Below, piece after piece: positions 8,535 to 16,354 of a stretch of 60,378 nucleotides of DNA. The stretch covers positions 1 through 60,378 of the forward strand of contig NZ_BPQE01000036.1 in assembly GCF_022179085.1 (NCBI RefSeq). The letters run 5' to 3'. Positions within the stretch are counted from its first letter, which is position 1, and the number at the start of each line of letters is the position of its first letter. The notes under the pieces are model-generated. The model saw nothing but the letters and a program-made list of their open reading frames with translations, had not been told where the DNA came from and made no database searches. This DNA comes from Methylobacterium aerolatum. GTDB taxonomy: Bacteria; Pseudomonadota; Alphaproteobacteria; Rhizobiales; Beijerinckiaceae. The translations under genes and the position numbers were made by a program.

Positions 8535-9524
8535 TCAGGCCGTGACGACCAGGGCGGGGTCGAAGGCGTGGCCTCGCTCCCCGACACGGGGGTTGGCGAC
8601 GACGCGGGTTCGGCCGACGACGTGGTCGGCGCCGCGGGGGACGTTGCCGTGCGCCCACAGCCTCGGGGCGCCCCAGGCCTCCATCGCCTCGGCCGCTTCG
8701 GAGGCGAGGGAGGCGGCGACCCAGGCGTCGGCGTGCCACCCCGCCCAGTCCTGGGGGAGCGAGAGGGGCGTCGGGGCATGGCAGGTCAGGACCACGGCGG
8801 CGTCGCCCGGGCGCGCCACGTCGGTGCACGCGTTCGGGCCGTTCGGCAGGCCTAGGGAGCCGATGACGACGCTCAAAAGGGCGTCCTCGACGTAGGCGCG
8901 GGAACGCGCGTGCATCGCCAGGCTGTCGAGGGGCGTGAGCCTCCTGCCGCGGCGCAGCTCGATCCTGCCAGCGTCCTCCCAGGAGTTCCGGGCGGCGATC
9001 CGGGCGCGGGGGCGCTCCGGCGAGGCCCGGAGCTGCCAGTCGGTCCAAAGGGTCGCCCCGACGACGACAAGGCCGTCCCCGTGCGGCGGCCCGACCCTGG
9101 CCGTCTGGTCGGACAGCAGGTCGATGCCGGCCGCGGCCGCGGCCTCGCGGCCCCGGGCCAAGGCCTCGCCCATCGGGACATCGGAGCGGTACTCGACGTT
9201 GCCGGGCACCAGGAACACCGGGCGGCCGCCGCCGCGGTCACCCAACGCGCGGTCGAGCAGGCGGACGGCCTCCGGGATGCCCTCGGCGACGTTACCCGCC
9301 ACCAGGACGGCGTCGATGTCCGGCGGCGGCGTGAGGGCCGGGAGGGGGTCGCGGTCGAGCCTCAGGTCCGACATGACCCAGAACCGGCGCGGCGGAGCCC
9401 GTCCGGGGCATGGCGCGGACGGGCCGGCAATGAGGCCGGCCAGCAGGCCCGGCGCGTGCCAGCGGCCGACACGCTCGGCCTCGGTGCGGTCGGCGGACCG
9501 GCCGACGCGGAAGGGGCGGTTCAT
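8535..9524 (-). CDS. Metallophosphoesterase-fold protein with lost metal ligands (pseudoenzyme)
   Basis: A 329-residue calcineurin-like phosphoesterase fold in which nearly every metal-binding motif is altered. The first motif reads SDLRLD (R55 where His is expected). GD-x-x-E is AGNVAEG (N78). GNHE is GNVE (V110 for His). The final GHxH is HGNVPR (N294, P296). Only the TCHAP His and scattered Asp remain. It shares ADHVVGRTRV-NPR-FDPALVV with the intact phosphoesterase at 11.3-12.1 kb, so it is a paralogue that has lost catalysis while keeping the fold. Its ATG overlaps the stop of the AAA gene upstream as ATGA, which argues for a maintained structural or regulatory role. Confidence 0.8.
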   Translation of the reverse strand: MNRPFRVGRSADRTEAERVGRWHAPGLLAGLIAGPSAPCPGRAPPRRFWVMSDLRLDRDPLPALTPPPDIDAVLVAGNVAEGIPEAVRLLDRALGDRGGGRPVFLVPGNVEYRSDVPMGEALARGREAAAAAGIDLLSDQTARVGPPHGDGLVVVGATLWTDWQLRASPERPRARIAARNSWEDAGRIELRRGRRLTPLDSLAMHARSRAYVEDALLSVVIGSLGLPNGPNACTDVARPGDAAVVLTCHAPTPLSLPQDWAGWHADAWVAASLASEAAEAMEAWGAPRLWAHGNVPRGADHVVGRTRVVANPRVGERGHAFDPALVVTA

Positions 9525-11284
9525 TGCAGCTTCCCGGCGAGGGCGCGCTCGCGCACGCGCAGGACCGCCTCGACCGCCCTGCGCAGGCGCCGCACCGAGC
9601 CGCCGCGCCAGCGCGCGGCCAGGGCGGCCCGCTCAACCCCGTCCGGCGGTCGCAGGAACCGCGGGTCGAGCCCGGCATCGACCGCGATCTCGCGCAGCAC
9701 GCCCGGCAGCAGGGCGTCGAGGTGCTGCGCACCCGGCTCGGGGAAGCGCACGATCCGCATGCGGTCGAGCAGAGGGCCGGGCAGCGGGGCCGCGCTGTTG
9801 GCCGTGCACATTACGGTGACGCAGGACAGGTCGAGCTCGACCTGGAGGCTCGGGTCCGGGAAGCGCCGCGCGTTCTCGGGGTCGAGCACCTGCAGCATCG
9901 AATCCCAGAGGCGCCCGTAGTCGGATCGCGTTGGCGCTTTGTCGATCTCGTCGACCAAGACGAGCGGATTGGCCTGGGCGTGCCGGGCGACCGCCATGAA
10001 CGGCTTGCACGGTTCCGAGGAGTACCAGCGACGCTCCGTGCCGCCGAAGCTCCCGCCCCCGTCGTTCGCCCCGTCGACGCGGTGGACGCCTACGCCGAGC
10101 GCGGCGCCGACACGGCGGACGAAGCGGGACTTGCCGCAGCCGGGTGGTCCCACCACGAGCAGCGGCGGGGCGTGGACGTGCGGACGGCCGGCGAATGCGC
10201 CGAGCACGGCGTCGACCGCCGACTGCGCGTACGGGAACTCCGGGAGCAGGGCATCGCGAACCGTCGCGAGGTCGGGCACGGGAACCAGCGGCAGCGCGAC
10301 CCCGACGACGTGTTCGTAGCCGCGCGTCAGCTCCTTCCCCTTGCCGGGGCCCGTCTTGGCAATGGTCGGGCAGACGATGACGTGACCGGGCGGCACGTCG
10401 AGGGGGGTATCGCCCGCGGCGGCGTCCGCCGGACCGGCCCGCAGCGCGCTCAACTGCTCCTGCAGGTCCTCGACGCGGTGTCGAGCCCGCTCCTCGCCGT
10501 ACCGGCGGCCATCCCGGGCGGCCGCCAGGGTCAGCGGCTCGACGGCGGCCTTGCCGACGCCGAGCGCGACCGCGGCCAGGGTATCCTGCCGCCACGTGTG
10601 GACCGGGCGCCCGCCAGCGACCGCGGAGAGGCCGATGACCAGGAGGCGCGCCTCGGCGGCCAACTCGGCGAAGGCAGCGTCGATGGCGGTCCGCCACGCG
10701 GCCGCGGCCGCATCCACGGTCTCCGCATCGGCCGCCGCCACGGGCCCGAGGCCATCCGGGCCGAGGTCCGGCCACGGCACATCGGGCGCGGACGTCCGCG
10801 CCTGGGTCCCCGCGGAGGTGAGGGCGAGTTGGTGCAGGGTCGCGCCGGCTTCGGGAAGCCGGTCGAGACACGCCCAGACGGCGGCGGCGGCGCGCCCGGC
10901 GAGGGGGGCGAGGTGGTCGAAGGCGCCGATCAGCACGAGCGCGTCCGCGACGTCGCGCAGCACGGCGTCGTCTCTCGTGGCGGCGCTCCGGTCGAGCGCT
11001 GCCAGACCGCCGCGCCCGGGCCCGGACGCGTGGGCTGGGTAAGCCGGCGAGGTCCGCTCCGGCCAACGGTCGAGGCCAGGGCATCGTCCGGACCACGCCC
11101 GGATCCAATCGGCCACCTCGGCACCGAGGCCCGGCACGGCCGCATCCGCGTCGGCGGCCAATTCGGCGGGGAGCGGGCCGTCGGCCACGTCGTGTTGAAG
11201 GCCGGCGCGCAACGGGCGCGGCAGGTGCCGGAGGACGATGGCACGGGCGGTCGCGGGAGGGACTTCCTGCAAGGCGTTCTCCAT
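9521..11284 (-). CDS. Lon-type AAA+ ATPase without protease domain
   Basis: A 587-residue protein with a long N-terminal helical region (about 1-300) that I do not recognise and a C-terminal AAA domain of the Lon class. Visible motifs are PPLLVVGPPGCGKSRFVRRV (Walker A 379-386), LVLVDEIDKAP (Walker B about 441-450), the Lon-like LWDSMLQVLDPENARRFPD, and sensor CTANS (493-497). The Lon Ser-Lys protease domain is absent; the protein ends shortly after the AAA lid. AGGAGGAG lies eight bases before the ATG. It follows the intact phosphoesterase gene by 17 bp and overlaps the pseudo-phosphoesterase gene. Confidence 0.8.
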   Translation of the reverse strand: MENALQEVPPATARAIVLRHLPRPLRAGLQHDVADGPLPAELAADADAAVPGLGAEVADWIRAWSGRCPGLDRWPERTSPAYPAHASGPGRGGLAALDRSAATRDDAVLRDVADALVLIGAFDHLAPLAGRAAAAVWACLDRLPEAGATLHQLALTSAGTQARTSAPDVPWPDLGPDGLGPVAAADAETVDAAAAAWRTAIDAAFAELAAEARLLVIGLSAVAGGRPVHTWRQDTLAAVALGVGKAAVEPLTLAAARDGRRYGEERARHRVEDLQEQLSALRAGPADAAAGDTPLDVPPGHVIVCPTIAKTGPGKGKELTRGYEHVVGVALPLVPVPDLATVRDALLPEFPYAQSAVDAVLGAFAGRPHVHAPPLLVVGPPGCGKSRFVRRVGAALGVGVHRVDGANDGGGSFGGTERRWYSSEPCKPFMAVARHAQANPLVLVDEIDKAPTRSDYGRLWDSMLQVLDPENARRFPDPSLQVELDLSCVTVMCTANSAAPLPGPLLDRMRIVRFPEPGAQHLDALLPGVLREIAVDAGLDPRFLRPPDGVERAALAARWRGGSVRRLRRAVEAVLRVRERALAGKLQ

Positions 11285-11301
11285 GGCTTGCTCCTCCTTC
11301 G

Positions 11302-12093
11302 TCACGGTGCGATCCGGTCGGGGACCTCGACGACCAGGGCGGGGTCGAAGCCGGGGTTCTCCCGGCCGTAGCCCCTCGGGTTGCACAGCACCCGCGTGCG
11401 GCCGACCACGTGATCGCGGCCGGCATGGACATGGCCGTGCACCCACAGGTCCGCGTCGAGCCGGCCGATGAGCGGTTCGAGGCGCGAGCCAAAGGCCGCG
11501 TTCAACCGGCTGCCGGCGAAACGGGGGTCCAGGGAGGCCGCCGCCGGCGCGTGGTGCGTGACGACGATCCGCGCGCGCGCCAGGCGCCAGGCCGGCATCA
11601 GCGCGAGCGTCTCCAGCCGGGCGCGGCTGGCACGGTGCACCGCTGCGGCGTCCTCCGGTCGGAACGGCTCGGGGCACGAGCGCGACGTCCGGGCGATCAG
11701 GCGGTGGTCCGTCATCCCCGACCCGGCTGCGGCCATCGCGGCCCCGACCCGGCTGTCGCCGTCGAGCGCGTAGTCCGTCCAGAGCGTGCACCCGGCGACG
11801 GCGACGTCGCCGGTCCACACCGCCTCGTCCTCCAGGAAGTCGATGCCCAGCCGCGCCGCCAGGGATCGGCCGCGCGCGAGTTCGTCGGGGTGCGTGCCGC
11901 GGTAGAACTCGTGGTTCCCGGCCACGAACACGGTCCGCATGCGCGGGCGGACCGCCCGCGCCAGCCATTCGAGCGACGCCTCGACGCCCTCGCCGACGTC
12001 GCCGGCGACCAGCGCGACGTCGGCCTCCGGGAGCGCCTTCGGCTCCCAGGGGACGACATCGCGGTGGAGGTCCGAGAAGATCCAGGCCCGCAT
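11302..12093 (-). CDS. Metallophosphoesterase, apparently catalytically competent
   Basis: A 263-residue calcineurin-like phosphoesterase with complete metal-ligand motifs: SDLHRD (D8, H10), AGDVGEG (D32), GNHEFYRG (N60, H61), VVTHHAP (H180, H181) and HGHVHAG (H221, H223). Members hydrolyse phosphomono- or diesters, often nucleotides or nucleic acids; the substrate here is unknown. I preferred the ATG to an overlapping upstream GTG because the GGAGGAGG spacing suits it better. It is the second gene of the unit and is paralogous to the defective protein two genes downstream. Confidence 0.85.
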   Translation of the reverse strand: MRAWIFSDLHRDVVPWEPKALPEADVALVAGDVGEGVEASLEWLARAVRPRMRTVFVAGNHEFYRGTHPDELARGRSLAARLGIDFLEDEAVWTGDVAVAGCTLWTDYALDGDSRVGAAMAAAGSGMTDHRLIARTSRSCPEPFRPEDAAAVHRASRARLETLALMPAWRLARARIVVTHHAPAAASLDPRFAGSRLNAAFGSRLEPLIGRLDADLWVHGHVHAGRDHVVGRTRVLCNPRGYGRENPGFDPALVVEVPDRIAP

Positions 12094-12181
12094 GCGCACG
12101 ACTCCTCCTCCGCCGCCGGGTCCGGCGCGGTTCGAACTGATGTGAAGGTGGACGAGCAGGCCCGCCGCTCGCGGGCAGCCG

Positions 12182-13135
12182 TTACTGGAGGTTCGGCGCG
12201 GCCGTCCCGGCGGGCGTCCGCAGCGCGTACCAGCGCGAGAGGGTTCGCGCGTAGGTGGCGCGGTCCGTGAGGAACACCTCGGTGGTCCGGGCGGGCCGGT
12301 TGTCGGCGATGTTCGGGTGGCCGGTTACCAGTCCGGTCAGGACCGGCGTCGGGATCACCGCGTAGTCCCAACGGTCAAGCACCGGGGCGCCCGCGAGGTC
12401 GGCCGCGCTGGGTGCGAGGCCTGCCTCCGCCGCCTCGATGTCGTCGGCGAGTTCGCGGAGCCGGTCGGCGAGGCCGCGCTGGTCGGGTGCCGTCGAGGCA
12501 CCCTTCCCGCGGGTACGACCGCCTGCGGCCAGGGTGAGACCCGCGCCCGCGGCGCCGGCAACCGGGCGGAGGGCCTCCAGCAACCGAACGCCGGCCTCCA
12601 AGGCCCTGCATCCCGGCCGACCGTGCAGCAAGCCCTCGGCCTCGGCCCGGCCGAACGGCGGCAGCACGCACGGAAGGGTCCGGGCCAACCGATCCAATTC
12701 GGCCATCCCGGCCGCGAAGCGTCGCGCGGCTGGTTCCCCGCCGGGGCGGCGGCATCCGAGATGCCAGGTCGGCGCCGGGCTTGCCTTGCCGATGCGCGAC
12801 GCCGCGCGCTCGTCGGATAGGTGCGGGCCGACCGCGACGACCGCCACGTCGATGGCGGCCCGTGCGGCGGCCTCCGAGAGCACCCCGGGTTCGACGGCGA
12901 CGAAACCGACGCTCCTGTCCGCCCGGCAGGCCGCGGCGACCTCCGCCAAGACGGCGGCTGAGGCCCTGGCCGCGACCGGGACGACGCGCAGCGTCGAGCC
13001 CTCCGGGCGCGCGACGTTGTCGTCCGCCGCCACGTAGGTGGCCACCCGGTCGGCGGCGGCGAAGGCGAGGGCGGCGAGAAGTGACGCGTGCACGGCGTCC
13101 GTGCGCCCGGAGGCGCCGGCGAAGGCGATCAGCAT
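12182..13135 (-). CDS. Degenerate ParA/MinD-like protein (paralogue 2)
   Basis: A 317-residue protein starting MLIAFAGASGRTDAVHASLLAALAFA, a ParA-type strand and loop in which the P-loop lysines are missing (GASGRTD). The middle part aligns with the paralogue at 4.6-5.4 kb (PTWHLG, RTLPCVLPPFG, GLLHGRP). A C-terminal extension (YAVIPTPVLTGLVTGHPNIADNRPARTTEVFLTD) is missing from paralogue 1. The ATG has a GGAG site eight bases upstream, and a good sigma-70 promoter lies about 160 bp further up. It is the leading gene of the six-gene unit ending with the FtsH-like protease. Confidence 0.6.
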   Translation of the reverse strand: MLIAFAGASGRTDAVHASLLAALAFAAADRVATYVAADDNVARPEGSTLRVVPVAARASAAVLAEVAAACRADRSVGFVAVEPGVLSEAAARAAIDVAVVAVGPHLSDERAASRIGKASPAPTWHLGCRRPGGEPAARRFAAGMAELDRLARTLPCVLPPFGRAEAEGLLHGRPGCRALEAGVRLLEALRPVAGAAGAGLTLAAGGRTRGKGASTAPDQRGLADRLRELADDIEAAEAGLAPSAADLAGAPVLDRWDYAVIPTPVLTGLVTGHPNIADNRPARTTEVFLTDRATYARTLSRWYALRTPAGTAAPNLQ

Positions 13136-13290
13136 GGGGGATCTCCGGGCGCGTCGCGGCTACGGCGTGAGCCGTTCCGCTTATGCGTGCGTGGGAGGGG
13201 GGCGGGACCGAGGATCGCCGCCGCCGACGGTGCGGCGGTTCGGTCGGCATCGCGCCGGTCGGGCTGCGGAACTGGTCCGCAAGAGTCGCC

Positions 13291-13319
13291 ACCATACTGG
13301 TAGAAAGGCAGAAAGTCAA
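13291..13319 (-). promoter_or_regulatory. Candidate sigma-70 promoter of the six-gene AAA/phosphoesterase unit
   Basis: On the minus strand TTGACT (13319-13314) and TATGGT (13296-13291) are separated by exactly 17 bp, and the pair points into the gene at 12182-13135. The TTGACTTTC context is repeated in a plus-strand candidate at 13697. Confidence 0.55.
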
Positions 13320-13696
13320 TAATTATTACTTGGATTGACCTGTTGATAATGGTGAAAACTCTGCACGCATTGTCGGTAGCAGTATAGGGGTGGCCTCGGC
13401 GCGGGATCGGTCGTGATGTGGTCGGGCGGTGGGTCGAGGCCTCTTCGGCATGGCAGGCCGCTCAACGCGGCCTCGCGGGCTCGGGGGCATGCGGTTCGGG
13501 CAGTCCCGCGGTTTCCGGCTCGATGGCGTAGGCCTCCGCCAAACCTATCGCGCAATGAAAGCCATATTCAGACCGGTAGTCATCGCTGCCGCAGAAGATG
13601 ATGGGGGCGCTTTGGCCGGACAGCTCATTGCAGCGAGAATGACTGTCGAACGTTTGGCTTCATGCTTATGTCGATGCGCGATATCTCCGCATTCGA

Positions 13697-13725
13697 TTGA
13701 CTTTCGACACTGATTGCTGTATAAG
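13697..13725 (+). promoter_or_regulatory. Candidate sigma-70 promoter facing the wHTH gene
   Basis: TTGACT and TATAAG are separated by 17 bp on the plus strand. It lies 227 bp before the wHTH gene, so it would give a long leader or serve something I did not recognise. A closer candidate exists at 13881. Confidence 0.4.
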
Positions 13726-13880
13726 CTGTCACAGTCCGTAGAAGCGCGCATATTATGCGGCTCCGGCGCGAGGCATCACTACCCGCTCGTCCCCAGAAAC
13801 CGCATCCGGCTCTACCCTCCGCGAGGGGGTTGCCCCAATCCCCGGCGAAGGATCGTTTGCAGATTCCTTCGGTCATGGGG

Positions 13881-13909
13881 TTGTCGGTATGTTACCGGTT
13901 GGCTATATG
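13881..13909 (+). promoter_or_regulatory. Candidate sigma-70 promoter of the small wHTH gene with flanking ACCGGT palindromes
   Basis: TTGTCG and TATATG are separated by 17 bp and end 42 bp before the start codon. ACCGGT occurs inside the spacer and again after the -10, spaced by three helical turns, a layout that fits autorepression by a dimeric regulator. Confidence 0.5.
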
Positions 13910-13951
13910 CCGGTTTGCGCCGGTGACCGGTGTGCGCCTAGGGGGTTCGGC

Positions 13952-14434
13952 ATGCAGCGTGCGGACGTGGTCCGTTTGGTGGCGGAGATGGAAGAGGTGC
14001 GGCGGTTCCAGGCCGACCTCCTCGCCGGTCTCCGTGGGCAGGCCCTGCTCGCCGAGGAGCGTATCGTCGCGACCGATGCGGCCCTCGCGACGCTGCGCAT
14101 CCTGATGGCATCGGCCACCGATCCCGCGGACATCGCTGCGCCCGGGCAGGCGGAAACGTCCGTCCCGGCGGCCGCGCGCCAGCGCAGCCCGGCCCGCCGC
14201 CTCATGATCGAGGCGCTGGAAGGTGCGCGCGAGAATGGGCTCACGGCCGTCGAGGTCAACGCGCTCATCGAGGGTGCGGGGATGTCGCGCGACACGTCCG
14301 AGAAGGCGAAGGCCGCCCTCAAGAGGGAGGGTGTCGTCGGGCACGATCTCCGGGCGCAGCGGTGGTACGCGGCGAAGTTCGGGCCGCCGGACGTCGAGGC
14401 CGAGCGTCTGCGGCGCGCGAAAGGAGGTGCGTGA
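13952..14434 (+). CDS. Small coiled-coil plus winged-helix protein, putative regulator
   Basis: A 160-residue protein of no named family. Residues 1-55 are strongly helical (RADVVRLVAEMEEVRRFQADLLAGLRG). A linker follows, and RRLMIEALEGARENGLTAVEVNALIEGAGMSRDTSEKAKAALKREGVV looks like a winged helix-turn-helix. The ATG is favoured over an upstream ATG in the same frame because the promoter at 13881 would otherwise be inside the gene. Its position between the cargo-like block and the tns genes suggests a control role for one or both; that is inference. Confidence 0.55.
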   Translation: MQRADVVRLVAEMEEVRRFQADLLAGLRGQALLAEERIVATDAALATLRILMASATDPADIAAPGQAETSVPAAARQRSPARRLMIEALEGARENGLTAVEVNALIEGAGMSRDTSEKAKAALKREGVVGHDLRAQRWYAAKFGPPDVEAERLRRAKGGA

Positions 14435-14817
14435 TGTGAAGGAAGTGCCGGTCGGCTAGGGCGAAGGCTTCGACGGCCTGAGAGTAACCCGAACCGCCAA
14501 ATACCCGGGATAGGCGACGCCCAAACGCGAAGGGCGCCCCGGGTTCGACGGCCCGAAGCGCCCTGCGATGACTACCACCTTCTCGGAAGCGACTCCGAGG
14601 ATGACGTCTACCTAAACCCAGTCCTTGCGAGACTAGTTGACCGCCGCCGCTCAAAGCAGCGGTCAGAGACAGCACATAGACCCAAACCCATTGGAACTAT
14701 CGCACTACGAGATAGCGCTTTTAGCCGTCGGGGTCTTATTGGAGCAATTTCACCCCCCCCTGTCAAGCGGGGGTCCTCCAAACTCGGCCGCTGCGCGCTC
14801 CAACCCAGGAGAAACGC
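14435..14817. other. Intergenic region before the tns genes; possible transposon end
   Basis: No gene seen. Structures present are a GC-rich hairpin (14531-14564), a dyad TGACCGC-N14-GCGGTCA around 14638-14665, two copies of ACCYAAACCCA 70 bp apart (14610-14620, 14680-14690), and a small CTATC/GATAG hairpin. The GCGGTCA core is also present in the repeats after tniQ (21619, 21685), so TnsB-binding sites of the other transposon end could lie here. The inverted rather than tandem arrangement is atypical, so this stays unproven. Confidence 0.4.
14531..14564 (+). terminator. GC-rich hairpin after the wHTH gene
   Basis: AGGGCGC and GCGCCCT form a 7-bp stem with further GGG/CCC pairing inside. No T-run follows, so factor-independent termination is uncertain. 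Confidence 0.35.
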
Positions 14818-15546
14818 ATGCCCGATACCTTCTATCCCCGCGTTGGGATCACCCTCCTCCTCGACGGTGTCAGCTACATGGTGATGGCGTGGGGGGCGAC
14901 CGGCCTGACGCTGTTGCCGACCCGTCACGGCCCGATGCTCCTCGTCGACCGGCCGACCGTCGCTACAGCGATGCGGGAGAACCGGATGCGGCTCGCCTCC
15001 CCCGCCGTGGCAGTGATGTCGCCCGCGGAACGCCAGGACTTGGTACGCCGCCGCGCCTATTGCGACGGCTTCCTCGGACTGGAAGCGCAGGGCGAGGCCG
15101 AGCGCACTTCGGCGTCGATGGCCGAGGCCATTGCGCGGCTCGCGTCGGGGTCCATGGAGGCCGAGGTCGCCTCGTTCCCCCGGCCGAGCCCGTCGACGCT
15201 ACGCAGATGGCTGCATCGGTACGAGGCGTCGGGATTCCATGACCTCGGCCTCGCGACCCGCGCACCTGCCGTCGGCAGCCGGCTCCCGGTCGAGGTGCGG
15301 CGCGCGCTGACCGCGGCCGTCCGGTCCTATGCCAGCCAGGAGCGGCCCTCGATGGCCAAGTGCTACGATAGGCTCCAGTACGCAGTCCTGGCCTTGAACG
15401 CCGCCCGGGCGGACGAAGGCTTGGAGGAACTGGCGGTGCCGTCGCGTTCGACCCTCGGCCGCGCCATCCGTTCCGTCGACCGGCGGCTGTTGGTGGCCGG
15501 GCGCTACGGTGAGGCCGCGGCGCGCCGGATGCTGCGCCGGCGCTGA
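14818..15546 (+). CDS. Stand-alone TnsB-type DNA-binding protein lacking the DDE domain
   Basis: A 242-residue protein homologous to the first 300 residues of the TnsB two genes downstream. Both begin with a short beta-rich module, and residues 124-238 here (PSTLRRWLHRYEASGFHDL, RPSMAKCYDRLQYAVLALNAARADEGLEELAVPSRSTLGRAI, AGRYGEAAARRM) align with TnsB residues 181-298, the helix-turn-helix part that recognises transposon ends. The frame stops cleanly where the catalytic domain would start. It may be an end-binding accessory factor or inhibitor; a truncated transposase relic is the alternative. An AGGAGAA site precedes the ATG. Confidence 0.75.
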   Translation: MPDTFYPRVGITLLLDGVSYMVMAWGATGLTLLPTRHGPMLLVDRPTVATAMRENRMRLASPAVAVMSPAERQDLVRRRAYCDGFLGLEAQGEAERTSASMAEAIARLASGSMEAEVASFPRPSPSTLRRWLHRYEASGFHDLGLATRAPAVGSRLPVEVRRALTAAVRSYASQERPSMAKCYDRLQYAVLALNAARADEGLEELAVPSRSTLGRAIRSVDRRLLVAGRYGEAAARRMLRRR

Positions 15547-15640
15547 CGTCAGCGGCCAGGGCATGGCCATGGCCCGACCGGAATGAAGTGGCGGGCGCCC
15601 GTGGCGTCCGCCGGCCGCCTTACCCTCGGAGACACACGAG

Positions 15641-16354
15641 ATGACTTCCTCACCAGCCCCCGACGGGGAGCGGGAAATCTTCCGCGTCCCCCCGGCTCCG
15701 CCCCGCGGGACCCGTATCCCGAGCCTCCGGTCCGCGTCGCAGGCGCGGGCGCGGCTGGTCGCCGACGGCGACCGCCACGAAATGCGCGTTGAGAGCGGCC
15801 TCGAATACAAGGCCGCGCAGATCCTGCTCGCCCGGCGGGACGTCGTCGACGTGCAGGAGCAACCGGCCGCCGTGTCCTACGTGGACGACGCCGGACAGCG
15901 GCACCAGCACACCTTCGACTTCCGTGCGACGATGCGCGATGGGCGCCGCGTCTTCGTCGAGGTCAAGCCCGAGGACATCGCCGAGCGGATCGGCCTAAAC
16001 GGCCTGCTCGGCACCATCGCCAGCCAGGTCCCCCAGGGCGTTGCCGACCGGGTCGTCCATCTGGGCGAGCGGGTCCTGACGCGCGACGCCGTCCACGACG
16101 CCAGGCTGATCCGCGTCGTGCGGCGGGACCGGCACCGACCTGCCGAAACCGCCGTGGCCGCCATCGTCGACGGCATGGCCGGCCGCATGACTGTCGCCGA
16201 GATCGTGCGCGTCAGCGGCCTCGGCGCCCAAGCCTTCCGGTCCGTGGTCCGCGCCGTCGACGACGGGCGACTGCGCGTGGTCTGCGGCCGGCGCATCGGT
16301 TACGGCGCCTCCGTCGTGCGCGCCGGGTCCCTCGCCGACGGTGGCCGCTCGTGA
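15641..16354 (+). CDS. tnsA: TnsA-like transposon endonuclease
   Basis: A 237-residue restriction-type nuclease that in Tn7-like elements cuts the 5' ends, allowing cut-and-paste transposition with TnsB. The catalytic pattern is visible: ESGLEYKAAQ (E55), the DVQEQP strand, HTFDFRATM (D93) and VFVEVKPED (E107, K109). The C-terminal region (MTVAEIVRVSGLGAQAFRSVVRAVDDGRLRV) is a winged helix like the TnsA C-terminus that contacts TnsC. The stop overlaps the GTG of tnsB as GTGA, so the two are translationally coupled. Confidence 0.85.
   Translation: MTSSPAPDGEREIFRVPPAPPRGTRIPSLRSASQARARLVADGDRHEMRVESGLEYKAAQILLARRDVVDVQEQPAAVSYVDDAGQRHQHTFDFRATMRDGRRVFVEVKPEDIAERIGLNGLLGTIASQVPQGVADRVVHLGERVLTRDAVHDARLIRVVRRDRHRPAETAVAAIVDGMAGRMTVAEIVRVSGLGAQAFRSVVRAVDDGRLRVVCGRRIGYGASVVRAGSLADGGRS

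Larger units (their letters stand above)
13136..13951. other. Divergent control region, about 0.8 kb, between the two gene blocks
   Basis: The region separates the minus-strand AAA/phosphoesterase unit from the plus-strand transposon-side genes. Short frames exist but none has a good start plus coding pattern. It holds the outward promoters listed separately, an AT-rich patch around 13320-13375, and two ACCGGT palindromes (13894-13899, 13926-13931) 32 bp apart around the promoter of the small wHTH gene, which could be an operator. Confidence 0.55.

Noticed and set aside
13316-13555. Short frames in the divergent control region
   Set aside because: No ribosome site, no recognisable motif, and they overlap the promoter elements.
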